Origin: Microglena sp. YARC
Taxonomy: Eukaryota > Chlorophyta > Chlorophyceae > Chlamydomonadales > Chlamydomonadaceae
DNA: 64,000 bases
Reading direction: 5' to 3'
NCBI GenBank assembly: GCA_022414725.1
Contig: CM039464.1
Coordinates: forward strand, 50,141,781-50,205,780
The notes beneath the pieces were generated by a model, which saw only the letters and a program-made list of their open reading frames with translations, made no database searches and was not told where the DNA came from. The translations under genes were made by a program, and so were the position numbers. Position 1 is the first letter of the stretch. Every line of letters begins with the position of its first letter. Shown here in pieces: positions 53,390 through 64,000 of this stretch.

Positions 53390-56092
53390 CGACAGGTCAA
53401 GGGCCCAAGACTTCTAACCTAGCAGCCATTCCATGCAGAAAGCAGCTGAGGCAGCTCAGAGGGATGTTGCTCTGGCATCTTCCTGTGAAGAAAAAGCAGC
53501 TGGTCGTGCTTCATGGGAAGGTGGACGTGAGGCAAAACAAGCCCAGGCAGAAGCAGCGTCAATGCCCCTTGCACATGCAGCTGCTGCTCGCGAACTAAGA
53601 GCAGCCAGGGCACTTTTCATTGATGTTGGAGAAGCAGCTAGACGTGCAGAATTAGAAGCCTTGGCAAATTCAACGTCACTTGCACTAGCAGCTGCTGCGC
53701 ATGAAACTAGAGAAATCCTGCAAGCTGCAAGGTTGCTTTTCAAGAATGCAACTATGCGTGTTGAAGAGGCAGCTTCATTCAATGCTGGACGTGAAGAAGC
53801 TAGACGTGAAGCAAAATAAGCCCAAGCAGGAGTAGCTTCAATGCCCCCTGCAGAGGCAGCTGCTGCTCGCGAACGGAGAGCAGCTAGGGCACTTTTCATT
53901 GATGCTGGACGCGCAGCTATTCGTGCAGAATTAGAAGCCTCAGCAGATCCAACGTCACCTACACTGGCAGCTGCTCTGCGTGAAACTAGAGAAATGTTGC
54001 AAGCTGTAAGGGTGCTTTTCAAGAATGCAACTATGCATGTGGAAAGAGCAGCCGTGTCGGCTTCATTGAATGCTAGACGAGAAGAAGCTAGACGTGAAGC
54101 GAAACAAGCCCAGGCAGAAGCAGCGTCAATGCCCCCTGCACAGGCAGCTGCTGCTCGAGAAAGAAGAGCAGCTAGGGCACTTTTCATTGATGCTGGGCGC
54201 GCAGCTATTCGTGCTGAATTAGAAGCCTCAGCAGATCCAAAGTCACGTGCACTGGCAGCTGCTGCGCATGAAACTAGAGAAATCCTGAAAGCTGCAAGGG
54301 TGCTTTTCAAGAATGCAACTATGCTTGTGGAAAGAGCAGCCGAGGAGGAGGCTTCATTGAATGCTGGACATGGAGAAGCTAGACGTGAAGGAGATGTAAG
54401 AGCAGAGCGTGCAATTGCAGTGTCACCTTCACTAGTAGCAGCAGCTTGTGGTACAAGTGCAGCCGAGGCAGCTTCAATGTCACCTTCACTACTAGCAGCA
54501 GCTTGTGGTACAAGTGCAGCCGAGGCAGCTTCAATGTCACCTTCACTAGTAGCAGCAGCTTGTGGTGCAAGTGCAGCCGAGACAGCTTCAATGTCACCTT
54601 CACTACTAGCAGCTGCTCGTGGGTCAAGTGCAGCCGAGGCAGCTTCAATGTCACCTTCACAACTGGCAGCTGCTCGTGGTACAAGTGCAGCCGAGGCAGC
54701 TTCAATGTCACCTTCACTAGTAGCAGCAGCTCGTGGTGCAAGTGCAGCCGAGGCAGCTTCAATGTCACCTTCACTACTAGCAGCTGCTTGTGGTACAAGT
54801 GCAGCCGAGGCAGCTTCAATGTCACCTTCACAACTGGCAGCTGCTCGTGGGACAAGTGCAGCCGAGGCAGCTTCAGTGTCACCTTCACTAGTAGCAGCAG
54901 CTTGTGGTGCAAGTGCAGCCGAGGCAGCTTCAATGTCACCTTCACTACTAGCAGCTGCTTGTGGTACAAGTGCAGCCGAGGCAGCTTCAATGTCACCTTC
55001 ACTACTAGCAGCTGCTCGTGGGTCAAGTGCAGCCGAGGCAGCTTCAATGTCACCTTCACAACTGGCAGCAGCTTGTGGTGCAAGTGCAGCCGAGACAGCT
55101 TCAATGTCACCTTCAATACTGGCAGCTGCTCGTGGTACAAGTGCAGCCGAAGCCGCTTTATCGCATGCTGGGCAGACAGCTAGATGTGAAGTGACAGCAG
55201 CCTTGCCACCTTCAAGGTCAGCTGCACAGGTAGTCACAAGTGAAGCAAGATCAGTGCAGGCAGCTTCAATGGGTGGATCAGACACTAATCTGGCAGCTGT
55301 CCGTCAGTCAAGGCATCAGAGGCATCCGAGTGGGCGACATTGGAGGCTCTGCTGGCAGCGACCAGTGAAGAGATAGAAGCCTTAGCAAACTCAAGGTCAG
55401 CTGCACTGCAAAGCACAAGTGAGTCAAGAGCAGCCCTGGCAGCTTCAACAGATGCTAGGCTGGCATCTGCATGTGGAGACAGTAAAGCCTCAAGAACTTT
55501 AATGGAAGCTGCGCGCAGGCTGGACAGTTCGGAGGTATGCTGTACTACTGACAGCTGCATGTGGAGAAAGAGCAGCCTTGAGAGCTTTATCGGAAGCTAT
55601 AAGCGAAGCAAGACAAGCACGGGCAGATGCAGCTTAAAAGCCCCCTGCACAGGCAGCTGCTTCGCCTGAAAGAGAAGCTGCCTGGGAAGTCTGGACGGTA
55701 GTTGCATAAGTAGCTAGACATGCAGAGAGACCAGCATCGGCAGATTCAATGTCACCTGCACTGGCAGCTGCTGCACGTGAAACGAGAGCTGTCAAGCAAG
55801 CTGCAATGGATGAGGTAAATAATGTAACTCAACGTGAGGAAAGAGAATGGGATGCTGAACTGCCAGCTAGACTTGTACATAGAGCTGCCCTGCAAAGTTC
55901 CAAGTTAGCTGCCAAGGAAGTCACAAGTGCAACACGTGCAGCCCATACAGCTTCAAGGGTTGCCTCGGATACTATGCTGGTAGCTGAACGTGAGGCAAGT
56001 GCAGCAGCCGAGGAATGCTGAAGTGGCAGTTCACCATGAAGAAGGAGCAGCCTTGAGAGCTGCAATGGAACCTGAAAGCTAAACAAGACAAG
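53390..56092 (+). pseudogene. Alanine-rich helical repeat gene, copy 2
   Basis: Same ~90-residue units as copy 1, plus a 13-copy 19-residue repeat (SPSLVAAACGTSAAEAASM). Disabling changes relative to copy 1 or to sister repeats: TAA at 53817-53819 where other repeats have CAA, TAA for TCA near 55635, TAA for TTA near 55708, and TTC to TAA in DFF near 53415. The frame also shifts at about 55300 as in copy 1. The opposite strand is open for 609 codons (55285-53456). Substitutions between the copies are not concentrated at third positions of either strand by eye, so neither frame shows clear purifying selection. Confidence 0.5.
54419..55165 (+). repeat. 57-bp tandem repeat, thirteen copies
   Basis: GCAGCTTCAATGTCACCTTC followed by AC.AGTAGCAGCAGCTTGTGG and GCAAGTGCAGCCGAG. 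Because 57 is a multiple of three, frames stay open on both strands. Absent from copy 1, so it expanded after the duplication or was lost there. Confidence 0.9.
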
Positions 56093-56869
56093 CCCGGGCA
56101 GATGCAGCGTCAACGCCCCCTGCACAGGCAGCTGCTGCATGTGCATCAAGTGCACTCTTGAGATGTTTTGGTATTGTTCGAGCAAACTGCGCAGCTAGAC
56201 ATGCAGACTACAGAGCACCCTTGGCAGATTCAAAATCACCTGAACTGTCAGCTTCTGCACGTGCCTGGAGAGCATCCGAGGAATGTGCATTGAGTTTGCT
56301 AAATAATACAAGTAGGAATGAGTAAAGAGCAGCTGAGGTATCTTCAAGGGATGCTGCACGGGAAGCTAGACGTGAAGATGTTCGAAGTGTAGCTCTGGCA
56401 ACTTCAAGATCAGCTGCACAGACAGTCATGAGTACAACAAGAGGTTCTAAGTGCAGCCCTGGAAACTTCAAGATCAGCTGCATAGGTATACATACATGAA
56501 ACAAGAGCAGCCAAGGTAGCTACATCGGATGCTGGAATGGCAGCAAGACGTGGTGTGAGAGCAGCCCTGGCAACTGCAAGGTCAGCTGTACTGGCAGTCA
56601 TGAGCGCAACAAGAGCAGCCAAGGCAGCTTCAATGTAACCTGCAATACCACACATGTGATATTAATGGAAGAAGAATATCCCACATTCACGCTTCCACCC
56701 ACTAGCACACCAATACACCAACATGCGCGAGAACACACGCAGAGAAACACGTCACACTGATAGACAGTGTGTGACAGGGGCACAGAGAAACATGTCACAC
56801 TGATAGACAGTGTGTGACAGGGGCACAGAGGGGGGCTTCAGTGACATGTACTGCTGCTGTGTATGCTCC

Positions 56870-57055
56870 AGGGTAATTCAAAGCGCGCGCTTTTGCGCTT
56901 TTGAGCGCTGACTTTCTGACCCCCTCTGCGCTTTAAGCGCTGTTTTTTGCATCTCTTTGTGGACGCTGCAATCAATTTTTGCGCTTTTTGCACTACAAAG
57001 CGCATTTTTTTTGTTTTCAAGTGCGCTAAAGCGCTGGCCAATTTGGCCATTTGAA
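56870..57055. repeat. AGCGC-rich cluster
   Basis: At least ten GCGC/AGCGC(T) motifs separated by T-runs (GCGCTTTTTGCAC, AAAGCGCATTTTTT). It is present only in copy 2 of the segmental duplication, at a point where copy 1 is continuous. Confidence 0.6.
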
Positions 57056-57604
57056 GTACCCTGGTATGCTCTCTATTCAACGTACTATTCCTTTTTCTTT
57101 TAAATCTTAGCACGCCGTAGGATTGACATCAACCTGCCCAGGATGATCAGGGGGGGGGGGGGGGGGGGAATTAAAAACTTAGACAATAAACAATCCACAA
57201 TACATGCAAGGCTATTCACCCTGCCTTCATTACGTTCCATAATATATTCTGAACACTGATGATATCAGCCCCATCTGCCTAGTCACGGAATGTGGTGGAT
57301 GCTGACAAGGCAGTCTAGCCAATACTACGGGGCCTTGCCATTTTATGGTTTAGTTATTATCATCCCCGTGTTATAACCACGTCAGTTCAAGTCGGATTTA
57401 ACTCCCAATACCATGTAGACATCCGGAATAGGGAGTGACAGGTCCTTAGCAAAAGGTGAGAAATCATTTCCAGAAAGTCTAGCGGCTTATCCTTCTGCAA
57501 TCCTCACGGATCTCAGTGGATCACTGCCCCCAATGGTATGAGTCCCTATTAAAGCAGTCACATTATCTAACATTCCCCCCCACTAAGACTCAGGGCATTT
57601 TTAC

Positions 57605-57785
57605 GTGTTTCTCATCAGCTTCTAGGCAGTCCCCTGAGCCAGTCACTGGGCTACATCCAAAGAAATGAGCAGTACTAGAAAGCTAATTACGCCAGCCTCA
57701 AGGTGCACGAGTTTGCGTGAGGTTTGGATGAATAGTTAGCCATGGGAGCTGCCTAGAAGCTGTTGCTCGTTGCTGAAAATAAAAT
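57605..57785. mobile_element. Family A MITE
   Basis: Ends TTTCTCATCAGCTTCTAGGC and GCCTAGAAGCTGTTGCTCG pair; it interrupts the segmental duplication. Confidence 0.65.
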
Positions 57786-58044
57786 CTATGCTTAGACTCA
57801 AAGTCCCCGCTGAGCGTAAGAATAGTATTACCGTACACACGAAGTGTTGGACCATGAAGGAATATATAATACTTGCAGGAGAGATAGAAAGTAAAGAGAG
57901 TGACGGTACAAACTAACTATAGTCCTAACCAGTTTATGCTATTATTTTCTTGAAGGCACAGAAAACATCAGTCCCAGCAAGTGCAGTAAACCTACGAGAA
58001 CACTAAAAGACAGGCAATCACACTTTTTGCTTGCGATTAGAATC

Positions 58045-58235
58045 ATAGCTTTTCTTTACAGCTACAAGCAGCAGCTACTAGGCAGCTCCCCTGGCTTTCT
58101 ACGCAGCCAAACCTAAAGCAACGTAGCACATCTCAAAGTTGAAAGGATCAGCTTAAATCTTGGGGGTTAGCTGAGTGGCTGGCTCAGGGAGCTGCATAGA
58201 AGCTGCTGCTCATAGCCAAAAAGAAAGACTATGCT
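58045..58235. mobile_element. Family A MITE, well preserved
   Basis: Left CATAGCTTTTCTTTACAGCT and right AGCCAAAAAGAAAGACTATG are inverted; inner arms CAGCAGCTACTAGGCAGCTC and GAGCTGCATAGAAGCTGCTG too. Confidence 0.75.
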
Positions 58236-59689
58236 TGTTATAAGGCTCCCAAGAGTCCCACTTGGGGTCTTTTTACTGGGCCCAGGATTATCTTGAGGTG
58301 CTACATGCAGCACAAGTGCTAAATTAAGTTCCTTAGTGTTTTGGGGGTGCTACGCCAGAGTATTTGGGGGTTGCTTTTGGGGGCAAAAAAAGCTGCTAGT
58401 AGCACCCAAGAGGCTCTTAGGAGCACCATGGTGCTAGGCAGAGACACTAGTTCCCTTCTGTAATAATCAGCCTGACTGGGGCTAACATAATCCTAGCAAT
58501 GGCTGGGCGGCCATGCTTCGATTGTGTCTCAGTCTCCTTAACAAAGACTCATGAAAGAATGTGTGTGTGTTTTACAGCCTAGCCAGTTATGGCCTGGCCA
58601 AATAGGCTAAATAGACTTGCCCAATATTGGGAAGGGCTGTATACAAAACAAGCACTGATAAACTTTACCCTCCAAAATTGTAAAGGACAGGGGGCCTGGA
58701 GTTCTGACTCAGTCAGTTCAAGTCGGCCTTAACTCCCAAGACTATATAAAGACACCCGGAATATGGAGGGACTTCAGGGTGAGAAATTGTTTACAAAGCG
58801 TCCAGCGGCTTATCTACCCGCCTTGTACAATCCTCACGGATCTCAGTGGACCTCTGGTCCCAAATTGTACGGAGTCACTATTAAAGCAATCACACTATCT
58901 CACGCCCCGCTTGATAACATATCATTAATTCTAGGTTTTTGAGGTCGGGCAACTCCCTTCAGCCCATCTGGCAACTCCTGGAATGTAACATGTGCACATG
59001 CATGTACCCCTGCACTGGAACATGCATATGTACACCCCTAGACTGTCACATATATGCACCCATGGACTGCAAAAAACACAAACATTCCCCTTGATTGTAA
59101 CATACATTCATATTCCCCTGGACATTCACATACACGCACCCCAGGACTGCAAAAAGCATGCATATTCCCGTGGACTAGGACATATATGCACTCATGCATT
59201 ATAAGGTATATGGTTGGTATAGGGTGTATACCTACTACGCTTCGTCATGCCCCTGCTGGACCCCCTGCCCTATCCCGTTGACCATGCCCCTTATCTACGC
59301 ATGGAGCGGACTCGGGCAGTGGGGGCGCTGGATCTGGCTGCTTGGCGTCTTGGGAATGCTTGAGAAGATCGTGCTGATGCTGAGCATCGTCCGCAGCCAC
59401 CCCGCATATGTCGCTCTTGCCTCCGACCAGATTAGATGGCATGGCTCGGAAAACTTACCCAGCCGGACAATTGTATCGATCGCAGATATTGCAGGACGCC
59501 CGCTGGGGAGGGAGTTGTCTAACTGAATGAGTGCGAGAACAAGCAGGGGAGCCTAACTTAAGGAGGAGGACAGGCGATAGAAATAAAGAAAGCAGTTCGC
59601 CAAATAGATGGGTACAGAACCAATTGAGAGGCGCTTTCTGTCGTATTCTTCCTTTCAATATGTCCGGTTGAAGCAAGGTCGGCTGTACA

Positions 59690-60365
59690 CTTTAGCCCGT
59701 GTGAAGGATGAATGTGCGTGTCTTAATCGTCCTGCTGCCATGCTACCGGGATGAAGGGGTGGCAGACCTGGTGGGGAACTGGCGGATTTTTTTGATTTCG
59801 AGTTGTGGCTGTCCTAAGAGGGACACAGCCCAATGAGTAGCGGCGTGCTAGCTTGTGCCGCTCTCCAGCCTGTCCCTGCTTGTACCACCTAGAAAAGGCA
59901 GTTAAAAACATATACAAAAATGGCTGGGCCAAAACTAATTTCACCGCGTTCAGCCTTCCAACCATGCCATTTTGCCAGGGCCCTTGTCAGGTGCAACTTG
60001 CTTCGTTTCTTAGATTCTACCTTACTTGGAAATTGGTTAGCAGTTTTGAATGCAGGAAGACAGCTTGAATCTGGTGTGTCAATTGCCCGAGCAGCCAAAC
60101 AGGCTGGAGCCATGCAACCAAATTCAGGACGTGCGTCTTCCACTTGATAAAAACGGTACAGATTTACATCTCAAACTCAAGTGCAGCATGTGGTGCATTG
60201 GTCTCTCCAATTAAATAATAAAATATCATATTAATTCAGAACTGTAAGCAGGATTTGTCAGGATTCTAATTCATCAGCATTGAAACAATCTGAAACTGCT
60301 TTCAGAGAGCTCTTCTGAAGAAGACCTACATCTGTAAGAGATTGATTGACTGGCGAGTAGATAAC
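59690..60365. other. No gene recognised
   Basis: Overlapping plus and minus ORFs of 71-84 codons at 59850-60150 are mutually exclusive and without family features. The rest is AT-rich. Confidence 0.4.
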
Positions 60366-60720
60366 ACCAGAAGTCAATGATAGCTACTTCAAGGCATCTG
60401 CTGATGTCAATGGGTGAACTAGACGACAAAATGTCGAAGTCAAAGGCAGCTATCTCCCATCATCTGCTAATGTCAGTTGGTCAACTAGCTAAAACGTCTG
60501 AAGTCAATGACAGCTACTACACAGCATCTACTGCGGGGATAGGTCAAATAGCTGACAGCTTGTTCTAGGTCAATGGCATATACTTCACAGTAAATGCGAC
60601 AGCCACCAGTTAACTAGCGGGCAGTATGTCCTAAGTCAATGACAAGTACTTCACATTGTATGGTACAGCCACTCGTCAACTAGCAGCATGTCCTACGTCG
60701 ATGAGTAAACTGGTTCATAG
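60366..60720 (+). repeat. About 72-bp degenerate tandem repeat, five copies
   Basis: Units share GAAGTCAATGACAGCTACTTC, CATCTGCT and GTCAACTAGC. Confidence 0.6.
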
Positions 60721-61349
60721 GAGTGCTAAATCAAAGAGGCAGCTAGGTCATGCCTCAAGCCAGTCAGTCACGCAGGGGGGGGGGGCACAAGGTTATCAGA
60801 GACATCGATGGGTGGTGGCTGCAGGTTTCCCAGGACGAGTGGGCTAGGATGCCTGCATTCAGCATGCCTGTCTCCACTGTCGATTGGGATGCTCCCAGTT
60901 GGTCAATCATAAGCCCTCAGGTTGGGATCTCATATGTAAAGCTCAAGCTCAGAATCTGCAAGGCAAGAGGTGGATGAATCATCAGTGCCGGGCGGATGCA
61001 TGGACAGGAGTGAGGGAAATACAGGGAGACAGAGGTATAAGAGCACATTTAGGTGCTGGGTTTCAAAGATCTTGACTTCAGGAGTGACAGTGACAATGCG
61101 CTCGATTCTGATTTTCACAGCAGGAGCATGACTCGGGAATAGGATAGAGCAGGAGTACAACCAGGAGGCGGAATCGGACACTAGAGCGAGGCGAGCATGA
61201 CCCCAAATCAAGCACTCGGTAGTGGTGCGAAAACGAGGATTTCAAAATCAGGGCGACCAGTCGGCCCAAGAGTGTACAAGAGAAACACCCCTAATAGGCT
61301 TGACTAGGTTTGAAGACCAGGACGAAGTAAAATTATTGCGTAAACTCAC

Positions 61350-61611
61350 CGTCTAGCAGCTCTGAGACATCCCAGTCAAGCTGTCGTCGGCGCTTGCCAA
61401 GCTCGGCCTTCACGTTTTTCATCAGCTCTGAACTTTGGCGGGAGCTCGTGGATGCACTGAGCAGTGCAAAATGGGATGCATTGCTCATTCGCCTGAGGCA
61501 TTTCGTTTCCATGCCCTCGTAAGCTTCGGGAGACGAGATTGAAGGGCGCTCCTCGGTCGAGGCCAGGGACGCGATGAGCGATCCCCTGGTAGATTTCAAA
61601 GGAAGGGCCAT
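61350..61611 (-). CDS. Unrecognised small protein, first exon
   Basis: ATG at 61611 and donor GACG|GTGAG at 61350/61349. It encodes MALPLKSTRGSLIASLASTE, a Ser-rich stretch and then a helical part LRRMSNASHFALLSASTSSR, then QSSELMKNVKAELGKRRRQL and DWDVSELLDG. The helix with K-x-[DE]-L recalls KxDL-type small coiled-coil proteins of lysosome-related complexes, but this is a weak guess. Head-to-head with the Pkr1-like gene, 513 bases apart. Later exons to the left could not be identified. Confidence 0.55.
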
Positions 61612-62124
61612 TTCAGCTTTCTGTGCGTGGGGGGGGTAAGTCGAGCCTGAAGGGTGTGTGGGAAGCTATCTGGGTAGCGAAGAGTCGGAGGAGATAGGTG
61701 GGCAGCGAAGGTGGGATGGTTTATCTCACAATCTGCCGACTGCCTTATCATCTGTCATTCGAATTCGAATGCGTAGGATCTTACAGCCCAGTGCAGTACA
61801 GCTACGTACATCCACCTGGGGGTTACTTGACGCTGGCGCCTCGTGCGCGGTAATATGCCCGCCTAAATTTCGCCGCGCTTGTCTCCCGCCGCATTTCCCT
61901 CCTTTCTTTCCATCTTGATCTTCCTACGCGCCATTCGCCCATTCCCATCCCGCCCCTTCCGCCAATTCTTTGATTGATTACAGAACAGCGGCAAGGACAC
62001 GAAGATCTAACTTCGTCATTCCTGAAGTAACGCCTTCTGGTGTCTTCTTTCTTGCTGTCTGGTGCCAAGCTGCTCTGCTGTAGATAAATCGCACTTGCCC
62101 CAGACTCCCGGCCCATTTGCAATC
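61612..62124. promoter_or_regulatory. Shared promoter region of two divergent genes
   Basis: Spans the gap between the two start codons. It contains a perfect 16-base palindrome CATTCGAATTCGAATG at 61756-61771, about 145 bases from the minus-strand start. No TATA box is clear for either gene. Confidence 0.5.
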
Positions 62125-62508
62125 ATGGGATTCGAGGACATCTTCGTGGGTGCGATCTCCAACGGGGTGAACAGCTCCACGCTAGTAGCTATCAATGCTG
62201 TTCTCGCCATGGCTTTTCTCTCACTTGGCGGTCTCCTTATGGCTAGCATAGCCTCCAACCCGCCTATGGTACCCCATGTGGTGGTTCTAATATTCTTGGA
62301 GCTAGGTCTGTGGGTGGCTATCAATTGGTTCATCCATAATATTGGCCTGGTAGACCCCGCCGATCAGCACAAGGAGCTGTTTGGAGCTGATGGTAGTGCT
62401 TCAGGTGAAGCATCTGGAAGCCAAGAGGAGAGCAAGGGTAGTCCATCAGGCGAAGGGGAGAAGAAGGAGGAAGCCGCAGATGCAGAAGGATCAAAGAAGG
62501 ACAAGTAG
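62125..62508 (+). CDS. Pkr1-like V-ATPase assembly factor
   Basis: 127 codons from ATG 62125 (context CAATCATGGG) to TAG 62506-62508, no intron. Pkr1 is a small ER membrane protein needed to assemble the V0 sector of the vacuolar H+-ATPase. The start MGFEDIFVGAISNGVNSSTL matches the family's D-x-IF...G pattern. Two membrane segments follow (about residues 20-42 and 50-72); the second holds VVVLIFLELGLWVAINWF, with the family's W-x-x-INWF signature at 63-69. The tail (90-127) is a hydrophilic Ser/Gly/Glu/Lys-rich extension ending KKDK, which could act as a dilysine-type ER retrieval signal. An extension upstream to 62062 would need GTG. The TAG stop falls just before a MITE. Confidence 0.8.
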   Translation: MGFEDIFVGAISNGVNSSTLVAINAVLAMAFLSLGGLLMASIASNPPMVPHVVVLIFLELGLWVAINWFIHNIGLVDPADQHKELFGADGSASGEASGSQEESKGSPSGEGEKKEEAADAEGSKKDK

Positions 62509-62526
62509 TCTGGATCAGAACTTGTA

Positions 62527-62822
62527 TTTTGGGCTACACGCAGCAGCATCCAGGCAGCTCCCTAGCCCCGTCACTCGGTGTAGAAGGGTAGGGGGCATTC
62601 CTTGGTGACGACAGGGGGGTGGAGCAGCCTATTAATGTTCGCAAGGGCAGGTGGCAGCCTATTCCTGTCATCAGGGATATGTTGCAGCCTATTACGGGCG
62701 GGGTTCAGGCACTCACTTAAGAAGGGGTAAGAGGCAACGCTCTGCGGGTGTTGGGAGTGGAAGGTGTGACAGAACAGCTAACTATGGAAGCTGTCTAGAA
62801 GCTGTTCTGTGTAGCCCACAAT
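62527..62822. mobile_element. Family A-like MITE with an internal insertion
   Basis: Left TGGGCTACACGCAGCAGCAT and right AGCTGTTCTGTGTAGCCCA are inverted. About 160 bases between the inner arms are not typical of the family. It sits 18 bases after the Pkr1 stop, so it may supply the mRNA 3' end. Confidence 0.6.
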
Positions 62823-64000
62823 TCAAACAGTTGTTGGGCTGATGGTTGTGGATCTTAAGCCATATGATTGTTTGTCTCCAGCATCATTAGTGTAGTTCTT
62901 CCGCATGTTGCAATCTTGGATATTCAGCATGGTGTGTGCGTGTTCCTCGACTCTGTGGATCTTCAGATTCATACATTTTGAGCGGAGCCCCCCCTTCTGG
63001 GAGGCAGAAGCCTCCAGAGTCATCGTGTTATCCGTTTGTAACACGATACAAGTAACCCTGGTCCTAACTGTCTCATTAACCCTGGCTTCGGTCTGATGCA
63101 CTTGATTCCGTAAACACCTGTTGCTCCAAAAGCCAACACTCTCCACACATTTTCTGTGTCGCTTGCAACGCCTAGTACTTTTTGTCCCTAGCTTTTTGAG
63201 TGCACGTCTTTAGCATGATGCATTCTTAGGCCTTTTACGCGGTGCACACACGTCTCTTGATCATTTTGTGATTGTGGATCTTTGTATTTGTGAAAGAGAG
63301 TTCCTAGCATCAGTAGTGTGTGTGTTGTGCATGTTACAATATTGGACTTCTGGCATGTGCAATAGCTCACATGACAGGTACTCCATCGTACATGCAAAGT
63401 TGGTGCTTGGCCTAGTGGTTGGCTCGGATAGCTGGCTAGAAGCTGTCATTCTTAGCCCAAACAAGAGACAGATAAATGCTGTGGGCCATGGATGGGGGGG
63501 GGGGGGGGGAGAGAGAGAGAGAGAGGACTACTTCAGTGCAATAGCTGAGGCATCCCTCAATGGAAGCAAGTGGTATAATGTTTTCTGCGTGGTATACTGG
63601 TTTTGCAATGATTGGAACCTTCAGTGAAAAGGCTGAGTTATCCCATGATAGAAGCAAATTATATGATGATTTTTCTGTGCGGTTAACTAGATTTTGCTAT
63701 TTTTATAGCAATTCAGCGGATGATTTGGATTTTGGTCTCGTAGTTAGTAGTTAGTACCTCAACTTTTGCAGGCAAAATTTACGACAATTCTCGATTCTCA
63801 GGCCAAATGTCAGATTTTCCAGGCAAAATTCTCAAGTTCGAAACACTGAGTGTTATGCAACCCAAATCCAAATCATCCGCTGAATGGCTTTAAACCCTCG
63901 GTGCAATAGCTGAGGCATCCCTTACTGCTTGGGAAATTGTTTATTGTGAACTTGTTGGTTAGTTTGATTGCGTTTACTGTCAGCCTTTGGGTCGCTCCCC
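62823..64000. other. Right end, no gene recognised
   Basis: Family C at 62970-63180 (-), half a family A MITE at 63400-63465, a G16 run (63494-63509) beside (GA)n, and a degenerate TCTCAGGCCAAAT repeat at 63770-63890. Confidence 0.5.

Larger units (their letters stand above)
52480..59690. repeat. Segmental duplication, copy 2
   Basis: See copy 1 for matching blocks. Insertions unique to this copy include two family A MITEs (57605-57785, 58045-58235) and a family B element (58573-58705). Confidence 0.85.

Noticed and set aside
93..56130. Possible reassigned genetic code (TAA/TAG as Gln): in-frame TAA/TAG inside gag, pol, ARM and alanine-rich genes, with TGA at several ends; one TAA sits exactly where repeats have CAA.
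   Set aside because: The Pkr1-like gene and the Ycf45-like last exon end properly at TAG, and in the alanine-rich copies TAA also replaces TCA, TTA and TTC. Decay of pseudogenes under the standard code explains the data better.

Overview
This is nuclear DNA of a eukaryote with spliced genes, GT-AG introns and a very high load of simple, tandem and interspersed repeats. A green alga is the best guess: a Ycf45/SPD1-like C-terminal domain, an armadillo-repeat protein with a RING tail and an algal-style DIRS-like retroelement are all present. The species cannot be fixed from the sequence. Only about 8-10% looks like coding sequence.

Layout. 1-4.25 kb: a decayed minus-strand retrotransposon. Its Gag starts with a histone-H3-tail-like sequence, has a predicted 242-nt intron and a CCHC knuckle; its Pol carries reverse transcriptase, RNase H and a DIRS-type methyltransferase-like region, and a PHD finger follows in frame after a stop. 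5.6-10.5 kb: the 3' half of a JMJD6-like JmjC gene (+), three exons; four of its five visible exon edges have been copied into local tandem arrays. 13.5-18.5 kb: a two-exon gene (+) ending in a Ycf45-like domain; its 5' splice site is the first unit of a 16-copy minisatellite, and broken pieces of its last exon follow for 1.5 kb. 22.3-23.2 kb: 3' end of a LINE. 25.9-29.2 kb: an ARM-repeat/RING gene (-) with a stop and a 31-nt frameshifting duplication; 32.3-33.3 kb: a partial second copy damaged elsewhere. 34-42 kb: tandem repeats, dominated by 2.7 kb of (CTACA)n. 43.6-59.7 kb: two diverged copies of one 5-7 kb segment, each carrying a decayed alanine-rich repeat gene. 61.3-62.5 kb: two divergent genes, one unknown (-) and one Pkr1-like V-ATPase assembly factor (+), around a roughly 510-bp shared promoter region.

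Interspersed families are named here as follows: family A, fold-back MITE with ends like AGCTTTTCTTTTCAGCT; family B, about 130 bp, core GGCAAGTCCCTTTAGCC; family C, about 220 bp, core CCGCCAATTTTCC; family D, about 170 bp, core GCGTGAGGTTGAGGGGGCC; family E, AT-rich palindromic MITE; SINE-1, tRNA-like head; SINE-2, about 400 bp with a poly(A) tail.

The genes do not form an operon or pathway. The common thread is how genome structure treats them: exon edges recurrently seed tandem duplication, and long poly(G)/poly(C) runs occur throughout. The two most unusual signals are the H3-tail-like Gag paired with a PHD finger in one retroelement, and the repeated amplification of splice junctions.
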